From NCBI RefSeq assembly GCF_000346465.2, contig NC_034010.1, forward strand, positions 2,419,929 through 2,483,928: a stretch of DNA of 64,000 nt. Reading direction: 5' to 3'. Position 1 is the stretch's first letter. Every line of letters begins with the position of its first letter. This document shows positions 10,955-22,380 of this stretch, piece by piece. Position numbers and translations under genes: made by a program. The stretch comes from Prunus persica. Lineage: Eukaryota > Streptophyta > Magnoliopsida > Rosales > Rosaceae. The notes beneath the pieces are model-generated. The model searched no databases. It saw nothing but the letters and a program-made list of their open reading frames with translations, and was not told the origin of the DNA.

Positions 10955-11510
10955 CAGGTGATGTGGATAGTTTAGACTCGAGGAGCCTTCAGTCCGTGGT
11001 GTTATTTCTCGGGACACGATGCTGGGTTCCGCCTAAGGAGAGGAACGGTAGGTGAGGTCTAAAACACAGGTGTGGTGCCGGCCGAAGACCCTCAAATGCC
11101 AAAGTTAGTGACTAAGAGCGATTCTATTGACAAAGTGGAAGCACAAGTCAATTTGGTTGGGCCAAAGGGCTTTATTTATAGAGGGTGGTGGGTGATCATT
11201 TAGTAATTAGTTCCGATGTGGGACTTGTGAGAGGGCCTTCGACGGTCAACACGTGCTCTGATAGGCCTTGGTGGGAGTTCCGAGGTTTACCCGAAAGAAT
11301 CGGTCGGATGTGCTGACTGGTCGTTCGGCATCAGGTGCCGAAGATCTGTTCAAGGAATCGGTCGGCAGAACTTGCCGATTTGACGAATCATGTGTGAATC
11401 TGCGGTGTATGCTAATTACCTATTCAGCGTGGCTCACAGGTTCAGTTTCAACCTCGCTCACTTTCCTTGTGTCATGATGTGAGTGGGGGTCAGATATGGT
11501 ACAAACAAGC
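10955..11510 (-). mobile_element. GC-richer LTR-like fragment, probably Ty3/gypsy, reverse orientation
   Basis: This block is clearly richer in G and C than its surroundings. It carries phrases such as GTGCCGGCCGAAGACCC and CAAATGCCAAAGTTAGTG that I associate with plant gypsy-type LTRs. TG- and CA-like limits may be near 10960 and 11503, but no 5-bp target duplication was found, so the assignment is tentative. Confidence 0.4.
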
Positions 11511-12866
11511 TAGAATTCAAATCTATGTTTTCGGTTCAGTTTAGAGAAATAGTTTTATAAAGCGAGATTCTTCTCATTACAAATTTGATTCAGCACAAAA
11601 CCAAGTCAAGCAGAGTCAGGGTTTTTCACAAATATGAAAACCTCAACAAATTTATAGAAAGCCTTGGTCAAGCAGAACAGGTACAATAACGCAGTTCTAG
11701 CTCAGTGACCATCAATCTAGCCACTTCTGTGGCCTTCAGCAAGCCTTCCATGACTCTAAATAAATTGAAGCTTTGCCAAACTCAAATGTTGGTATCGATT
11801 TCCAGCTGAAACTCATCAGTTGAAGGTGTTGACGATCCAATCCAGCACAGACATAGCCAATCCAGCCCTGTTCAGAAGTAGCTACCCAGCCAAAAATTAA
11901 AGTCCAACGCTCTGTTGTCTTTTCTGGAGTTGGCTTTTTCTCTTTCTGAGCTTTGTATTGGGCAGTTCTGCCTAAACAATTTACTTTATTTTCATTTATT
12001 TTGGCCATAACTACCAATTTTGTACTGTGAAAAATTGTGAAGTCCTCACCAGTTTGAGGCCAGAAAAGAACTTACTTGAGAGATATTCCTCACCTAAATT
12101 CACAATTGCTTGTTTAAAAGTCAGTAACTTGGGGCGTAAGTTATCTGTTTTTTAAAAGTCTGCTAGGGTTTTGAATTGCTAGTAGTGGCACGCTCACGCA
12201 CAAAAGAAAGTTGACTTGTTGATCACCAATGGTTGTCAAGCCAATGAGGAATTTTACCATACCATCACAGGATTAAAATCAAAACGAGTGAGCAGTAATA
12301 AACTATTTGAATTATAGGGTTCATAAATGTTGGTGATGGTAATGAGAAAGCAAGTTCTATTCATGTTCCTATGTTTTATTTGTGCAATAATATAAATTAA
12401 AAATATTCTAGTAGCTACCTATTAATGGAATAAGCGGGATTTTAATTTTAAAAATAAACTAAATAGGATGCCAGCTGGTGTATGATGGGTTTTTTTTCTC
12501 CAATCTTATTGTTTTGGAATTTCTTTATAATAGTAACGCTTGAAATGATGATTCTAAATTTATACATAAAAAAACTTCCTAAATTATGGAGCATGGTTGA
12601 AGTATAAATTTTATAAAAAATTCTTAAAATAAATTATTAGTTTGTTTAGTTGATATATATCTCGAATCATTTGATAGAATTTTCCAAGAAAGCTTGACGA
12701 CTTCAAACAGAAGAACTACAATTTTTTTTTCTTTTTTGGAAATATATATGATGAGATCAGTACGTAAAAAGACAAAAGGATTCATGGTGAATCTTTGTCT
12801 TATCTTCGTACTGAAAAATTTTCATTGCATCCAATAACCTAAAGAGTTGAATTAAAAGAAAGAAGG
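11511..12866. other. Unassigned intergenic sequence left of the hairpin array
   Basis: No gene is supported. A minus-strand open frame at 11736-12017 exists but has no recognisable domain and lies in repeat-like text. From about 12350 the sequence becomes AT-rich and runs into the array. Confidence 0.35.
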
Positions 12867-15800
12867 AATATATTTATAAATTAATATATATTATTTGTAT
12901 TCAATAATACTTGAATTTTGTGTGTATTTTTAAAAATTTTGTAAACAATACATGTATTAAATACAAAAAATACATACGTACATGTTCGATACGAATATTG
13001 TACTATTGCTTTTTAAACAAAATTTAAAAAACCGAGTATAGCCGTGCAGCTGTACTATTTCTTTTAACAAATTAGAAAAAATCGAGTATAGCAGTGCAGC
13101 TATACTATTTCTTTAATACTAAAAAAATAAAGTATAACCAAGTGACTATACTATTTCTTTGTAAAAAAAGAAAAAAGGACCCTCCTAGTGGCAAATTACA
13201 ACTTAAAAGTTCGGCAACTATATATTATTTTAATCAAATTTAATTAAATATATAAATATATATTATTTATATACAATAATACTTGAATTTTGTGTGTATT
13301 ATTCAAAACTTTATAAACAGTACGTGGATTAAATATGAAAAATATGTACGTACATGTTCAAAATGAGTATTGTACTATTTCTTATTAAAAACCGAGTATA
13401 GCCATGCGGCTGTACTATTTCTTATTTAAAAAAATTAGGGTAAAAATTAGGGTACTTTTCCTTTCTAAAAACACAAGAGAAAAGGACCCTTCTAGTTGCA
13501 TTAGTTTATACTTTATAGACATTAATTATTCGTCAAAATTTTGGCAAATTACAACTTAAAAGTTCGGCTATTATATATTATTTTTATCAAATTTAATTAA
13601 ATATGAAAAATACATATGTACATGTTCAATACTAGTATTATACTATTTCTTTTTTTTTTTAAACCGAGTATAGCCATACGGCTATACAATTTCTTATTAA
13701 AAAAAATTAGGGAAAAAGATAATATCGCTGGGCGGCTATACTATTTATTTAAAAAAAATTAGAAAAACTGATTATAGCCGGACGACTATACTAATTCTTT
13801 CAAAATAAAAAAAAATAGAAAAAAGGACCCTCCTACTTACATTAGTTTATACTTTAGAGATATTAATTATTCATCAAAATTTTGGTAAAATTACAACTTT
13901 AAAGTTTGGCCACCATATAATATTTTAATATAATTTATTTTAATATATATTATTTGTATTCAATAATACTTGAATTTTGTGTGTATTATTGAAAAATTTG
14001 TAAGATATAAGTGTATTAAATATGAAAAATACATACGTCCACGGTCAATACGAGTATTGTACTATTTCTCTGTAAAAAAAAATAAATTAAAAATGAGTAT
14101 AGCCGTGTGGCGGTACTATTTTAAAAAAAAATTAGAAAAAGTTAGTATGGCCAGTCGGCTACACTATTTCTTTAAAAAAATGAGTATAGTTGTGCGGCTG
14201 TACTGTTTCTTTAATATAAAAAAAAAAAGGACCCTCCTAGTTGTATTAGTTTATACTTTATAGCAGTCCTGATCTCTTGGACTACAGGGGTCCAAGAGAT
14301 TTGTGGTCACTCACCTTTGGATGTAAATTCAACGGTTCACTCACTCTTGCACTCCTTTTAAGAAACTTTTTTGAACAATTGGATTAATATCCAACGGTGG
14401 GTGATCACAATCTCTTGGACTCCTGTGGTCCAAGAGATCGGGACTGTACTTTATAGATATTAATTATTCGTGAAAATTTTGGCAAATTACAACTTAAAAG
14501 TTAGGTTCCTATATAATATTTAAATATAATTTATTTAAATATTTAAATATATATTATTTGTATTCAATAATACTTGAATTTGAGTGGATTATTAAAAATT
14601 TTGTAACCAATACGTGTATTAAATATGAAAAATACATACGTACATGTTCAAAATGAGTATTGTAATATTTATTTTTTTTAAAACTAAAAAACCGAGTATA
14701 GCCGTGCGGCTGTACTATTTCTTATTTAAAAATTAGGGAAGAACAAAGTATACCCAGGGGGCTATACTATTTCTATTGAAAAATTAGCAATAGCCCCGCG
14801 GCTATACAATTTCTCTAAAAAACAATTAAACAATAGAGTATAGCTGTGAGGGCTATACGATTTCTTTCGGAAAAATCTAGAAAAAAGGACCCTCCTACTT
14901 ACATTAATTTATATTTTATAGATATTAATTATTCGTCAAAATTTTTAAAAAATTACAACTTAAAAGTTCGGCTAGTATATAATATTTAAATATTTTAATG
15001 TATATTATTTGTATTCAATAATACTTGAACCTTGTGCGTATTATTGAAATTTTTGTGAATAATATGTGTTTTAAATATGAAAAATATGCGCGTATATGTT
15101 CAATACAAGTATTGTAATCCTTTTTTTAAAAAAATTTAAAAAACAGAGTATCGCCGAAAGGCTGTGCTATTTCAAAAAATTTGGGAAAAAAAAGTATGGC
15201 CGGTCGGCTATACTATTTCTTTAAAAAAAAAATTAGAAAAAACCGAGTATAGCCGTGCGGCTGTAATATTTCTTATTAAAAAATTAGGGAAAAAGAGAGT
15301 ATTCTCGGACGGCTATATTATTTCTTTTGAAAAATTAGCAAAAACCGAGTATTGCCACTCGGCTATACGATTTCTTTCAAAAAACAGAGTATGGCCGGGT
15401 GGCTATACTATTTCTTTGTAAAAAAAAAAAAAGAACAAAGGACCCTCCTAGTTGCATTAGTTTATACTTTATAGATATTAATTACAACTAAAAAGATCGG
15501 CCACTATATAATATTTTAATGTAATTTACTTAAATATTTTAATCTATATTATTTGTATTCAATAATATTTGAATTTTGTGTGTATTATTGAACATTTTGT
15601 AAAAACAAATACTATATTAAATATGATAAATACGTAAGTACATGTTCCATAAGAGCATTGTACTATTTCTTTTTAAAACATTAGGGAAACATAGAGTATA
15701 CCCCGGCAGCTATACTATTTCTTTTGAAAAATTAGCAAAACTAGAGTATAGCGAAAAAAGGAGTATAGACGCCCTTCTATACTATTTCTTTCTTAAAAAA

Positions 15801-17605
15801 CTAAAAAAAGGACCCCTCCTACTTACATTAGTTTATACTTATAGATATTAATTATTTATCAAAATATTGACAAATTACAACTTAAAAGTTTGCCCCTATA
15901 TAATATTTTAAAATAATTTATTTAAATATTTAAATATATATTATTTTTCTTCAATAATACTTGAATTTTGTGTCTTATTGAAAATTTTGTAAATAATACG
16001 TGTAAATATGAAAAATATGTAAGTACATGTTCAATAGGAATATTGTACTATTATTTTTTTTTAAAGGAGTATAGCCGTGCGGCGGTACTATTTCTTATTA
16101 AAAGAATTATGAAAAAAGCCAATATAGCCGGTCGGCTATACGATTTCTTTTTAAAAAAAACAGAGTACAGCCATGCGGCTATGCTATTTCTTTCTACAAA
16201 AACTAGAAAAAAAGGACCCTCCTGCTTGCATTAGTTTGTATTTTAGAGATATTAATTATTTGTCAAAATTTTGGCAAATTACAACTTAAAAGTTCGGCTA
16301 CCATATAATATTTTAATATATTTTATTTAAATATTTAAATATATATTATTTGTATTCAATAATACTTGAATTTTGTGTGTATTATTGTGAACTTTGAAAA
16401 CAATGTGTATTAAATATGAAAAATATATACGTACATGTTCAATACGAGTATTGTACTATTTCTTTGTAAAAAAATTTATAAAAATGAGTATAACTGTAAG
16501 ACTGTACTATTTCTTTTTTCTTTTTTTTAAAAAGAAAAACCGAGCATAGCCGATTGGCTCTACTATTTCTTTAACAAAAAAAATAAATAAAAAGCAGAGT
16601 ATAGGCGAGCAACTATATTCTTTGTAAAAAATAAAAAGAAAAAAACACCCTCCTAGTTGCATTAGTTTATAATTTATAGATATTAATTATTAATCAAAAT
16701 TTTGGAAAATTACAACTTAAATGTTTGGCCACTATATAATATTTTAATATATATTATTTGTATTCAATTTTGTGTGTATTATTTAAAATTCTGTGAACAA
16801 TACTATATTAAATATAAAAAATACATACGTACATGTTCAATATGAGTATTGTACTACTTCTTTTTAAAAAATATAAAAAACCGAGTATAGCCATGCGGCT
16901 GTACAGTTTCTAATTAAAAAAATTAGGAAAAAAATGCGTATGGCCGGTCGGCTATACTATTTCTTTTAAAAATTAGGAAAAAAAACCTATTATAGCTGAT
17001 TGGCTATACTGTTTCTTTTAAAAAACTATTAAAAACAGAGTATAGCCGTGCTCTAAAAATACAAGAAAAATGACCCTCCTAGTTGCATTAGTTTATACTT
17101 TATAGATATTAATTATTCATCAAAATTTTGGCAAATTACAACTTAAAAGTTTACCCACTATATAATATTTTAATATATATTGTTTAATAATACTTGAATT
17201 TTGTGTGTATTATTGAAAATTTTGTAAACAATAGTGTATTAAATATGAAAAATACGTAGGTATATGTTCAATATGAGTATTGTACTATTTCTTTTTAAAC
17301 AAAACCGAGTTTAGCCATGCGATTGTACGATTTCTTATTAAAAAATTGGGGAAAAAGCGAATATACCGGGTGGCTATACTATTTCTTTTAAAAAATTAAC
17401 AAAAACAGAGTACAGTCGAGCGGCCATACGATTTTTTAAAAAACAATTAAAACAAAGTATAGCTGTGCGGCTATACTATTTCTTTCTTTAAAAAAAAAAT
17501 GAAAAAAGGACCCTCCTACTTATATTAGTTTATATTTTAGAGATATTAATTATTCATCAAAATTTTGGCAAATTAAAACTTCAAAGTTCGGCCACCATAT
17601 AAAAT
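12867..17605. repeat. Higher-order tandem array of palindrome-bearing units (about 11 units, 4.7 kb)
   Basis: Each unit has three parts. First, an AT-rich leader (ATTCAATAATACTTGAATTT ... TACATACGTACATGTTCAAT) ending in the palindrome CAATACGAGTATTG. Second, two to five modules of about 45-60 bp, each with a palindromic core such as GTATAGCCGTGCGGCTGTAC followed by TATTTCTTT and an A-run. Third, a tail, GGACCCTCCTAGTTGCATTA then TTTATACTTTATAG and CAAAATTTTGGCAAATTACA. The tail motif recurs at about 13177, 13484, 13825, 14229, 14887, 15440, 15810, 16214, 16637, 17071 and 17508. Spacings are about 310-550 bp, or 658 where a MITE has inserted. I count roughly 35 palindromic cores. Stem positions vary, partly with paired changes (GCCGGTCGGC versus GCCGTGCGGC). 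It does not look coding: the open frames in it are short, repeat-derived and change frame between units. I know no named satellite with this layout. Confidence 0.85.
14254..14456. mobile_element. 183-bp MITE inserted in the hairpin array, 10-bp target duplication
   Basis: The element spans 14264-14446 and is flanked by TACTTTATAG at 14254-14263 and 14447-14456, which is the array's own tail sequence duplicated. The TIRs run about 60-80 bp (CAGTCCTGATCTCTTGGACT on the left, CAGTCCCGATCTCTTGGACC read from the right). Each arm is itself palindromic (CTCTTGGACT...GGTCCAAGAG). Excising it restores the array tail exactly, so the array is older than the insertion. Confidence 0.9.
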
Positions 17606-17876
17606 TTATATATATATATATAAAGCAAAAAAAGAAAGAGAATGGTGAAACATTTAAAATATCAGAAAAAGCCATTGGTTAATGCAAACATTAAGAATTA
17701 AATTATTAATTAAATAGGGATAATATGCTAAATTCACACTTTTTCATATTTAATTTAAAAAATTGAAAGAAAAATCAGATAATAAATTCTATTTTTATGA
17801 AACACAATTACCCATTATTTTTTTTTCTAAAATAAATTAATATTTTAAAAAAAATTCTCCCGTACAGAAAAACTAG
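17606..17876. mobile_element. Short Helitron-like element ending in CTAG-T
   Basis: The left end ATATATATATATAAAGCAAA and the body (GGTGAAACATTTAAAATATC, then CAATTACCCATTATT) closely resemble the repeat at 57406-57687. Both end in CTAG followed by T. Helitrons end in CTRR and insert between A and T. A proper 3' hairpin is weak here, so this is a probable rather than certain Helitron derivative. Confidence 0.45.
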
Positions 17877-18134
17877 TATATAAATAAATAAATAAATTCA
17901 AGTTAGAGTTGCCAGTTGCAGTTGCCTGCCACCAGTCAAAACAAAACCCCAGACGTCCCCTACAGACAATCACACGTAAACCCCTTTGCATGCAGCCATT
18001 CGCCGCGTGTCGAAATTAGAGCAACTGCCATTACTGCACTACAGATTTCTGCATAACAAAATAAAACACCACCACAAAATCACAGCCGTTAGCCATAGCA
18101 GAGAAGAAAAGAACTAACAACTGAGTGAGAGAAA
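17877..18134 (+). promoter_or_regulatory. Presumed promoter and 5' leader of the glyoxalase gene
   Basis: This is the only unique stretch between the Helitron-like end and the ATG at 18135. It is less AT-rich than the array to the left. No specific element was identified with confidence. Confidence 0.35.
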
Positions 18135-20900
18135 ATGTCAAAAATGGAGAAGGGGAAGGTGGAGAAACCAAATGCGAAAGAGAGAAGCAAACACGAAGAA
18201 GAAGAACTTCCTCTAATGGCGTTGAACCACGTGTCGAGGCTGTGTAGAAATGTGGAGGAGTCGGTGGATTTCTACACCAAAGTTTTGGGGTTCGTTAAGA
18301 TTGAGAGGCCGCCAGCTTTCGACTTTGATGGTGCTTGGCTGTTTAATTATGGAATTGGGATTCACTTGGTGCAGTCAGAGGATGAGGAGAGGCTTCCTGC
18401 GGATACTGATCGCTTGGATCCCGTGGACAACCACATCTCATTCCAGGTTAGTTTTATTTTATTTTAATTAATTTCTTCTTCAAATTGTTACAATATTCTA
18501 TTTATTTATTGAATTCTTGCCCAAATTCCTCTTTGTCATGTTCTCTTTCCTTCCTCTAATCCAATTGTCACCTTTGGCGTGTATGTATCAAGCCATATGA
18601 TCCAACTAATTTTAGAAGCATGAAATTGTTTTTTATTCTTCTTTTTTCTCGAATACAATTCGGACTATTTATTTCAATTTTTTTGTTAGCTGTCGAAATT
18701 TTCTAATCTTTCCCAACATTTTGGAGCTCATTTGATAACCATTTCATTTGACAGTTTTTAGTTTCCATTTTTAAGAAATAGAAAACAGAAAACTCGTTTG
18801 GTAACAATTTTTAGTTGAAAAAAAAAAGTGAGAACTGTTTATTAGTGATTTGGTAATTGATTTCAATTTTCAAATTTCAATTTTATGTGGAACTTGGACA
18901 TTGAATTTTTTCAGGGGGTCAAATTGTGAATTTGAGATCATAGAATAAAGGTGCATGTTATAAAGAGTTTGTAGTATTTTTCTGTGAATTTTTTTGAGTT
19001 ACAATGGAGGTCCTAAGGCTTGGACTAGGTATGCAATCAAACGCAACAGCTGGACGGCAAAATCCAAGTTAGAAGGTTCCAAATATTGAGTTTCGGTAAT
19101 TGGAGTGCAATGCATGTGTAGTGTGTAAAATGAGAAAAGAGCGGGAAAAAAAAAACCAAACAAACGAACATAAATTGGAAAAAGACTTCCAAGTAGTTTT
19201 GAAAAATGAAAATGAAATCCGTTATCAAACATGTTTACAGTTTTCACTTTCATCTTCCTTGAAAAAATGAAAAATGAAATAGTTATCAAACAACTCCTTA
19301 GTGTGCCCCTAAACATTAAATAATAGGCAAAAAGTCACTTTTAGTTTGATTTACCACTTTTAACTTTTGAAGGGCATTTTTGGTCCAACTTGCATCCCAG
19401 CCAACCCTCACCTCCATCCTCAACAAACCAATGCCTTCGACTTTTCCTTTGAGTCGGTTGGTGGTCCTCGTCCACCTCCGTTGTCCCACTCAAATTTGCA
19501 CCCGTTATACTCAAATGTGCATTCGACTTCGTTACCCGATTCGCTTCAAGGACATTTTTCAACCACTCGGACATTGATTCAATCGACGGCCAAGCCAAAG
19601 CTCTCGTGGCGTGTCTCCGAAAAGTCCCTGCTTTGTATTTCAAGGAAGACTTTTCCCTAGAAGACGGTGCCATATTTTGATTGATCTTCCCGTTCACGAA
19701 CATCTCTGAATTGGGAGAAGCTCTAGCATTACTTGGACGTGGTGGAGCTTCACTTGGTGAAAGAGACCTTGCTACTCCTTTGCGTTAAAATTTTTTATGG
19801 TTGGAGGCTCGAAGCCTGAATTTGCTAATCGTGGATTGGTTATCAAGGTTGAAGCTTTAATTGGAATAATTGCTCAGCAACCAAACAATTCTTCTTCCTT
19901 CTTGGTTTTCTTATTAAGATATCTTTTTATGTTCTTGATTTTTGAAAATAGTAACTGGTTGTTTTGAGTCCACAATGAGTAATTCTCATACCTCCAATTC
20001 AGGCCCCAAGAATGAGACCCCAAAATAGGATAATGGGACAACATGGAGGACGCTTGGGTTGTGCTCTGGACGCTCTGGTCAGTTCGGAAGAGGTGCAAGA
20101 TTTGACAGAAACGCCCCTCAATAGATAACAAATTAAGAATAATTTAACAGAAATTGAGATTGTCCTTGAATTGCTTCAAATTAAAACCACATGGGCAAAT
20201 CACAAGGATAAAAAAAGACTTTTTGCCTAAATAATATGTTAGTTTTAATCATGTGTCGAGCGCATGATGACGCTCTTTAGGTTATTTTTTCACTTTGCTT
20301 AAAAGGAAAGAGAGAGGAAGTAAGGGAAAGAAAGAAGGTTAGAAAATATGACATAATTACCCAAAAAAATAACTCATTTAAAAAAAAATGAAATTAACAG
20401 TAGGAGTATTATAACGTTTTGTAAGTTAGATGTTAAAGTCATATTGAAAATCTAATTTATTGAAAATCTAGGGGTAATGCGGGGACACTGACAATAGTTC
20501 AGTAGAGTGCTAAAGTTTTCCTCCTTTTAAAATGAAAAAATTACTTGCCTGCGACCATATTACTATGTCAAATGTTATAATATAGGTGAGCGACATAAAT
20601 TATGTTGCTTTACTAATTGATAGACTATGTTACTTGCAGTGTGAAGACATGGAAGCAATAGAGCAGAAGCTGAAGGACCTGAATATAAAGTACATTAAAA
20701 GATCAGTGGAGGATGATGAAAATAAAACAACAATTGACCAGCTCTTCTTCAATGACCCAGATGGATTCATGATTGAGATGTGCAATTGTGAGAATATCAA
20801 GCTTGTTCCTGCAGGTCCCTTGGGGAACATAAAGCTACCAGTTGATAGGCATACTCCTCCTGTTGATCTCAACCAGAATGGCAAGGATGCTAATAAATAG
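18135..20900 (+). CDS. Glyoxalase I-like VOC-family protein (GLYI8-like), two exons
   Basis: Exon 1 is 18135-18446 (104 codons) and exon 2 is 20640-20900 (86 codons plus stop), joined in phase 0 at NHISFQ/CEDMEA, giving 190 aa. One vicinal-oxygen-chelate module is present: LNHVSRLCRNVEESVDFYTK (His32) to GIGIHLVQ (His77), then NHISFQ (His100) to DPDGFMIEMCN (Glu150). These sit where the family's metal ligands lie. The closest family I recognise is the plant GLYI4/7/8 group, especially Arabidopsis At2g28420-like proteins. Plant members of this group are not established as classical methylglyoxal-glutathione lyases, so the substrate is left open. The N-terminus has an extra charged 25-residue extension without a clear targeting signal. 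The 2.2-kb intron is mostly transposon. Confidence 0.92.
18723..19297. mobile_element. TIR element in the glyoxalase intron
   Basis: Inverted ends GGAGCTCATTTGATAACCAT (left) and GGAGTTGTTTGATAACTATT (read from the right) bound about 575 bp. Flanking trinucleotides TTT and TTA could be a degraded 3-bp duplication, which would suggest a PIF/Harbinger-type MITE. No coding capacity. Confidence 0.6.
19317..20236. mobile_element. Mutator-like element in the glyoxalase intron, 9-bp target duplication
   Basis: The element spans 19326-20227 and is flanked by TAAATAATA at 19317-19325 and 20228-20236. Its short TIRs begin GGCAAAAAGTC on both sides. The interior (about 19390-19850) is more GC-rich than the ends and has open stretches on both strands, including one of 120 codons on the minus strand. 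That is the look of captured sequence, though I recognise no gene in it. Confidence 0.8.
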
Positions 20901-21021
20901 GTTAATGTTTGGGCTAGGCTGCCAAATGTTAGAGAGTATGTTGGGTTATCTAGGTTTGCAATTAATTATTTTTCTTAGGAGTTTTTTTTTTTTTTTTTTC
21001 AATGTAAGCTAGGCCATTGCT

Positions 21022-21180
21022 AAAGATTTTCTGGCAATTCTCGCGGATTGGGTGGACTCAATTTTCGCAGATGATCTTGCTAGGGTTCACAAAACCCGCC
21101 TAGTTTGTATTAATCTTGTTTAATTGTTTTTGGGGTTGGGCCCCCCTTATAAAAAATAAAAAAAAGATTTTCTGGCAATT
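21022..21180 (+). mobile_element. 5'-truncated LINE insertion with an 18-bp target duplication
   Basis: The 18-base repeat AAAGATTTTCTGGCAATT flanks a 123-bp insert (21040-21162). The insert ends in GGGGTTGGGCCCCCC and an A-rich tail, typical of the 3' end of plant LINEs. It sits just downstream of the glyoxalase gene. Confidence 0.8.
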
Positions 21181-21196
21181 ATGTTCCCATGCGTGC

Positions 21197-22146
21197 ATTA
21201 GAGTGGAACTTTAAAGGCTAAAGTGTCGTTTTGCTCCTTGAATTATGACGTGTTTTAAACTTACCTCCGAATTATTTTGTTTGCCGATTTATCACTTGAA
21301 CTCATTAACAATAGTCAATGTTGGACTTGCTGTTAGTTTTTTGAGGATTTCATCCATATTATCATTGGGGCATGTGCTTTGAATTTTGAGGACATTTCCA
21401 TCACTTTTCAATCTCACCCACGCCAATCTTCTTCACACCTAGCCACCACTCCCCATTTGGAAGACCCCACCCTCCCTTCTTCGTTGTCCTTGCAATTTCT
21501 CACTACACCCACTTCTCCCGCAAATCTTTTATGTCTTGGTTCTAGTCCCACCCTCCCTGTAGTATGAGTTTCTTCCGCAAAAGAAAAAAAAAAAAAAATC
21601 ATCCACTTCATTTTATGTGTAGAGAGGTTTGTAGAAGGAGGTATTGTAAAATTAAAATTTAGAAAGATTGAACATGGGTGGGCTAGAGTTGTGTGGGGCG
21701 GGGTGTAAAAGGTGGAGGTGGTTGTGGGGTTTTCGCTGGCTGAGGAGTCGTCGGGGTTGGAGTGCGAAAATTAAATTGGTGTTGGGGTAGGAGGTGGGGG
21801 GTGGTTGCGGGTGGGAGAAGGAGAGGTGGTTGTGGGTGTTGACGATTTGTTTTCGCCAGAAGTGGGGTGATGGAAGATTTTTTATTATTTTTTATTGTTT
21901 ATTTTAAACAATAACTGGAAATACAAATTCATCACTTGGAAGGACTATAATGCCCTCAACAAACAAATCACATGGCCCCCACATCACTATTTAGACAGAA
22001 ATCTAACTGCAAGTCCTACATTGGCTATTTTAAATTAGTAGAAGGACTAAATCGGTAGCCAAAATAATTCAAGAGGTAAGTTCAAATTGCCTAATAGTTC
22101 AGGGGCAAAACAGCTAAAAATTATTATTTTGAAGTTCTATTAGAGT
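21197..22146. mobile_element. Mutator-like non-autonomous element, 8-bp target duplication
   Basis: The element spans 21205-22138, flanked by ATTAGAGT at 21197-21204 and 22139-22146. Imperfect TIRs extend about 170 bp (left GTTTTGCTCCTTGAATTATG, right read inward GTTTTGCCCCTGAACTATTA). The interior is low-complexity C/T then G/G-T-rich text (GGTGGTTGTGGG) without a transposase. It resembles the elements at 3646 and 55796 in structure but not in sequence family. Confidence 0.8.
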
Positions 22147-22299
22147 AGTTAAGTGCAAATAGGTTAAGTGCAAATAGAACTTCAAGGGCAAGCTTGATCT
22201 CAAAAGATTCTTATTACAGTGTGGTTTTTTGATTTCTTATCCTACAACTAATTTAACTTTAGATTTTATTTATTTGCAACAAATGCAATCCTCAATGCC

Positions 22300-22380
22300 T
22301 AAGGGTTTGTAGCTCGAATGGTTAAAAGCAGCATCTGAATCTATGTTCAAATCGTCCTTCCCCTAATTGTGTCAAAAAAC
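22300..22380 (+). mobile_element. Possible decayed tRNA-derived SINE
   Basis: A box A-like TAGCTCGAATGG at about 22310 and a box B-like GTTCAAATCGTCC at about 22345 are spaced as in tRNA-derived SINEs, with a short A-run downstream. No target duplication was found. Confidence 0.3.

Noticed and set aside
11736..12017. 93-codon minus-strand frame
   Set aside because: It has no recognisable domain, lies in repeat-like sequence, and shows no splice or promoter context.
15164..15421. 85-codon frame with repeating YTISLKK/YSRAAVIFL-like peptides
   Set aside because: It is a translation of the hairpin modules. The frame is not kept between units and similar frames at 13970, 15642 and 15968 break at the unit tails, so I do not call a repeat protein.
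12867..17605. CRISPR-like array
   Set aside because: Repeats are diverged, palindromic and of variable spacing in a plant nuclear genome. Spacers are AT-rich filler that is itself repeated, so the CRISPR layout does not apply.
19341..19703. 120-codon minus-strand frame in the glyoxalase intron
   Set aside because: It lies inside a Mutator-like element and matches no family I know. The opposite strand is similarly open, so coding is not supported.
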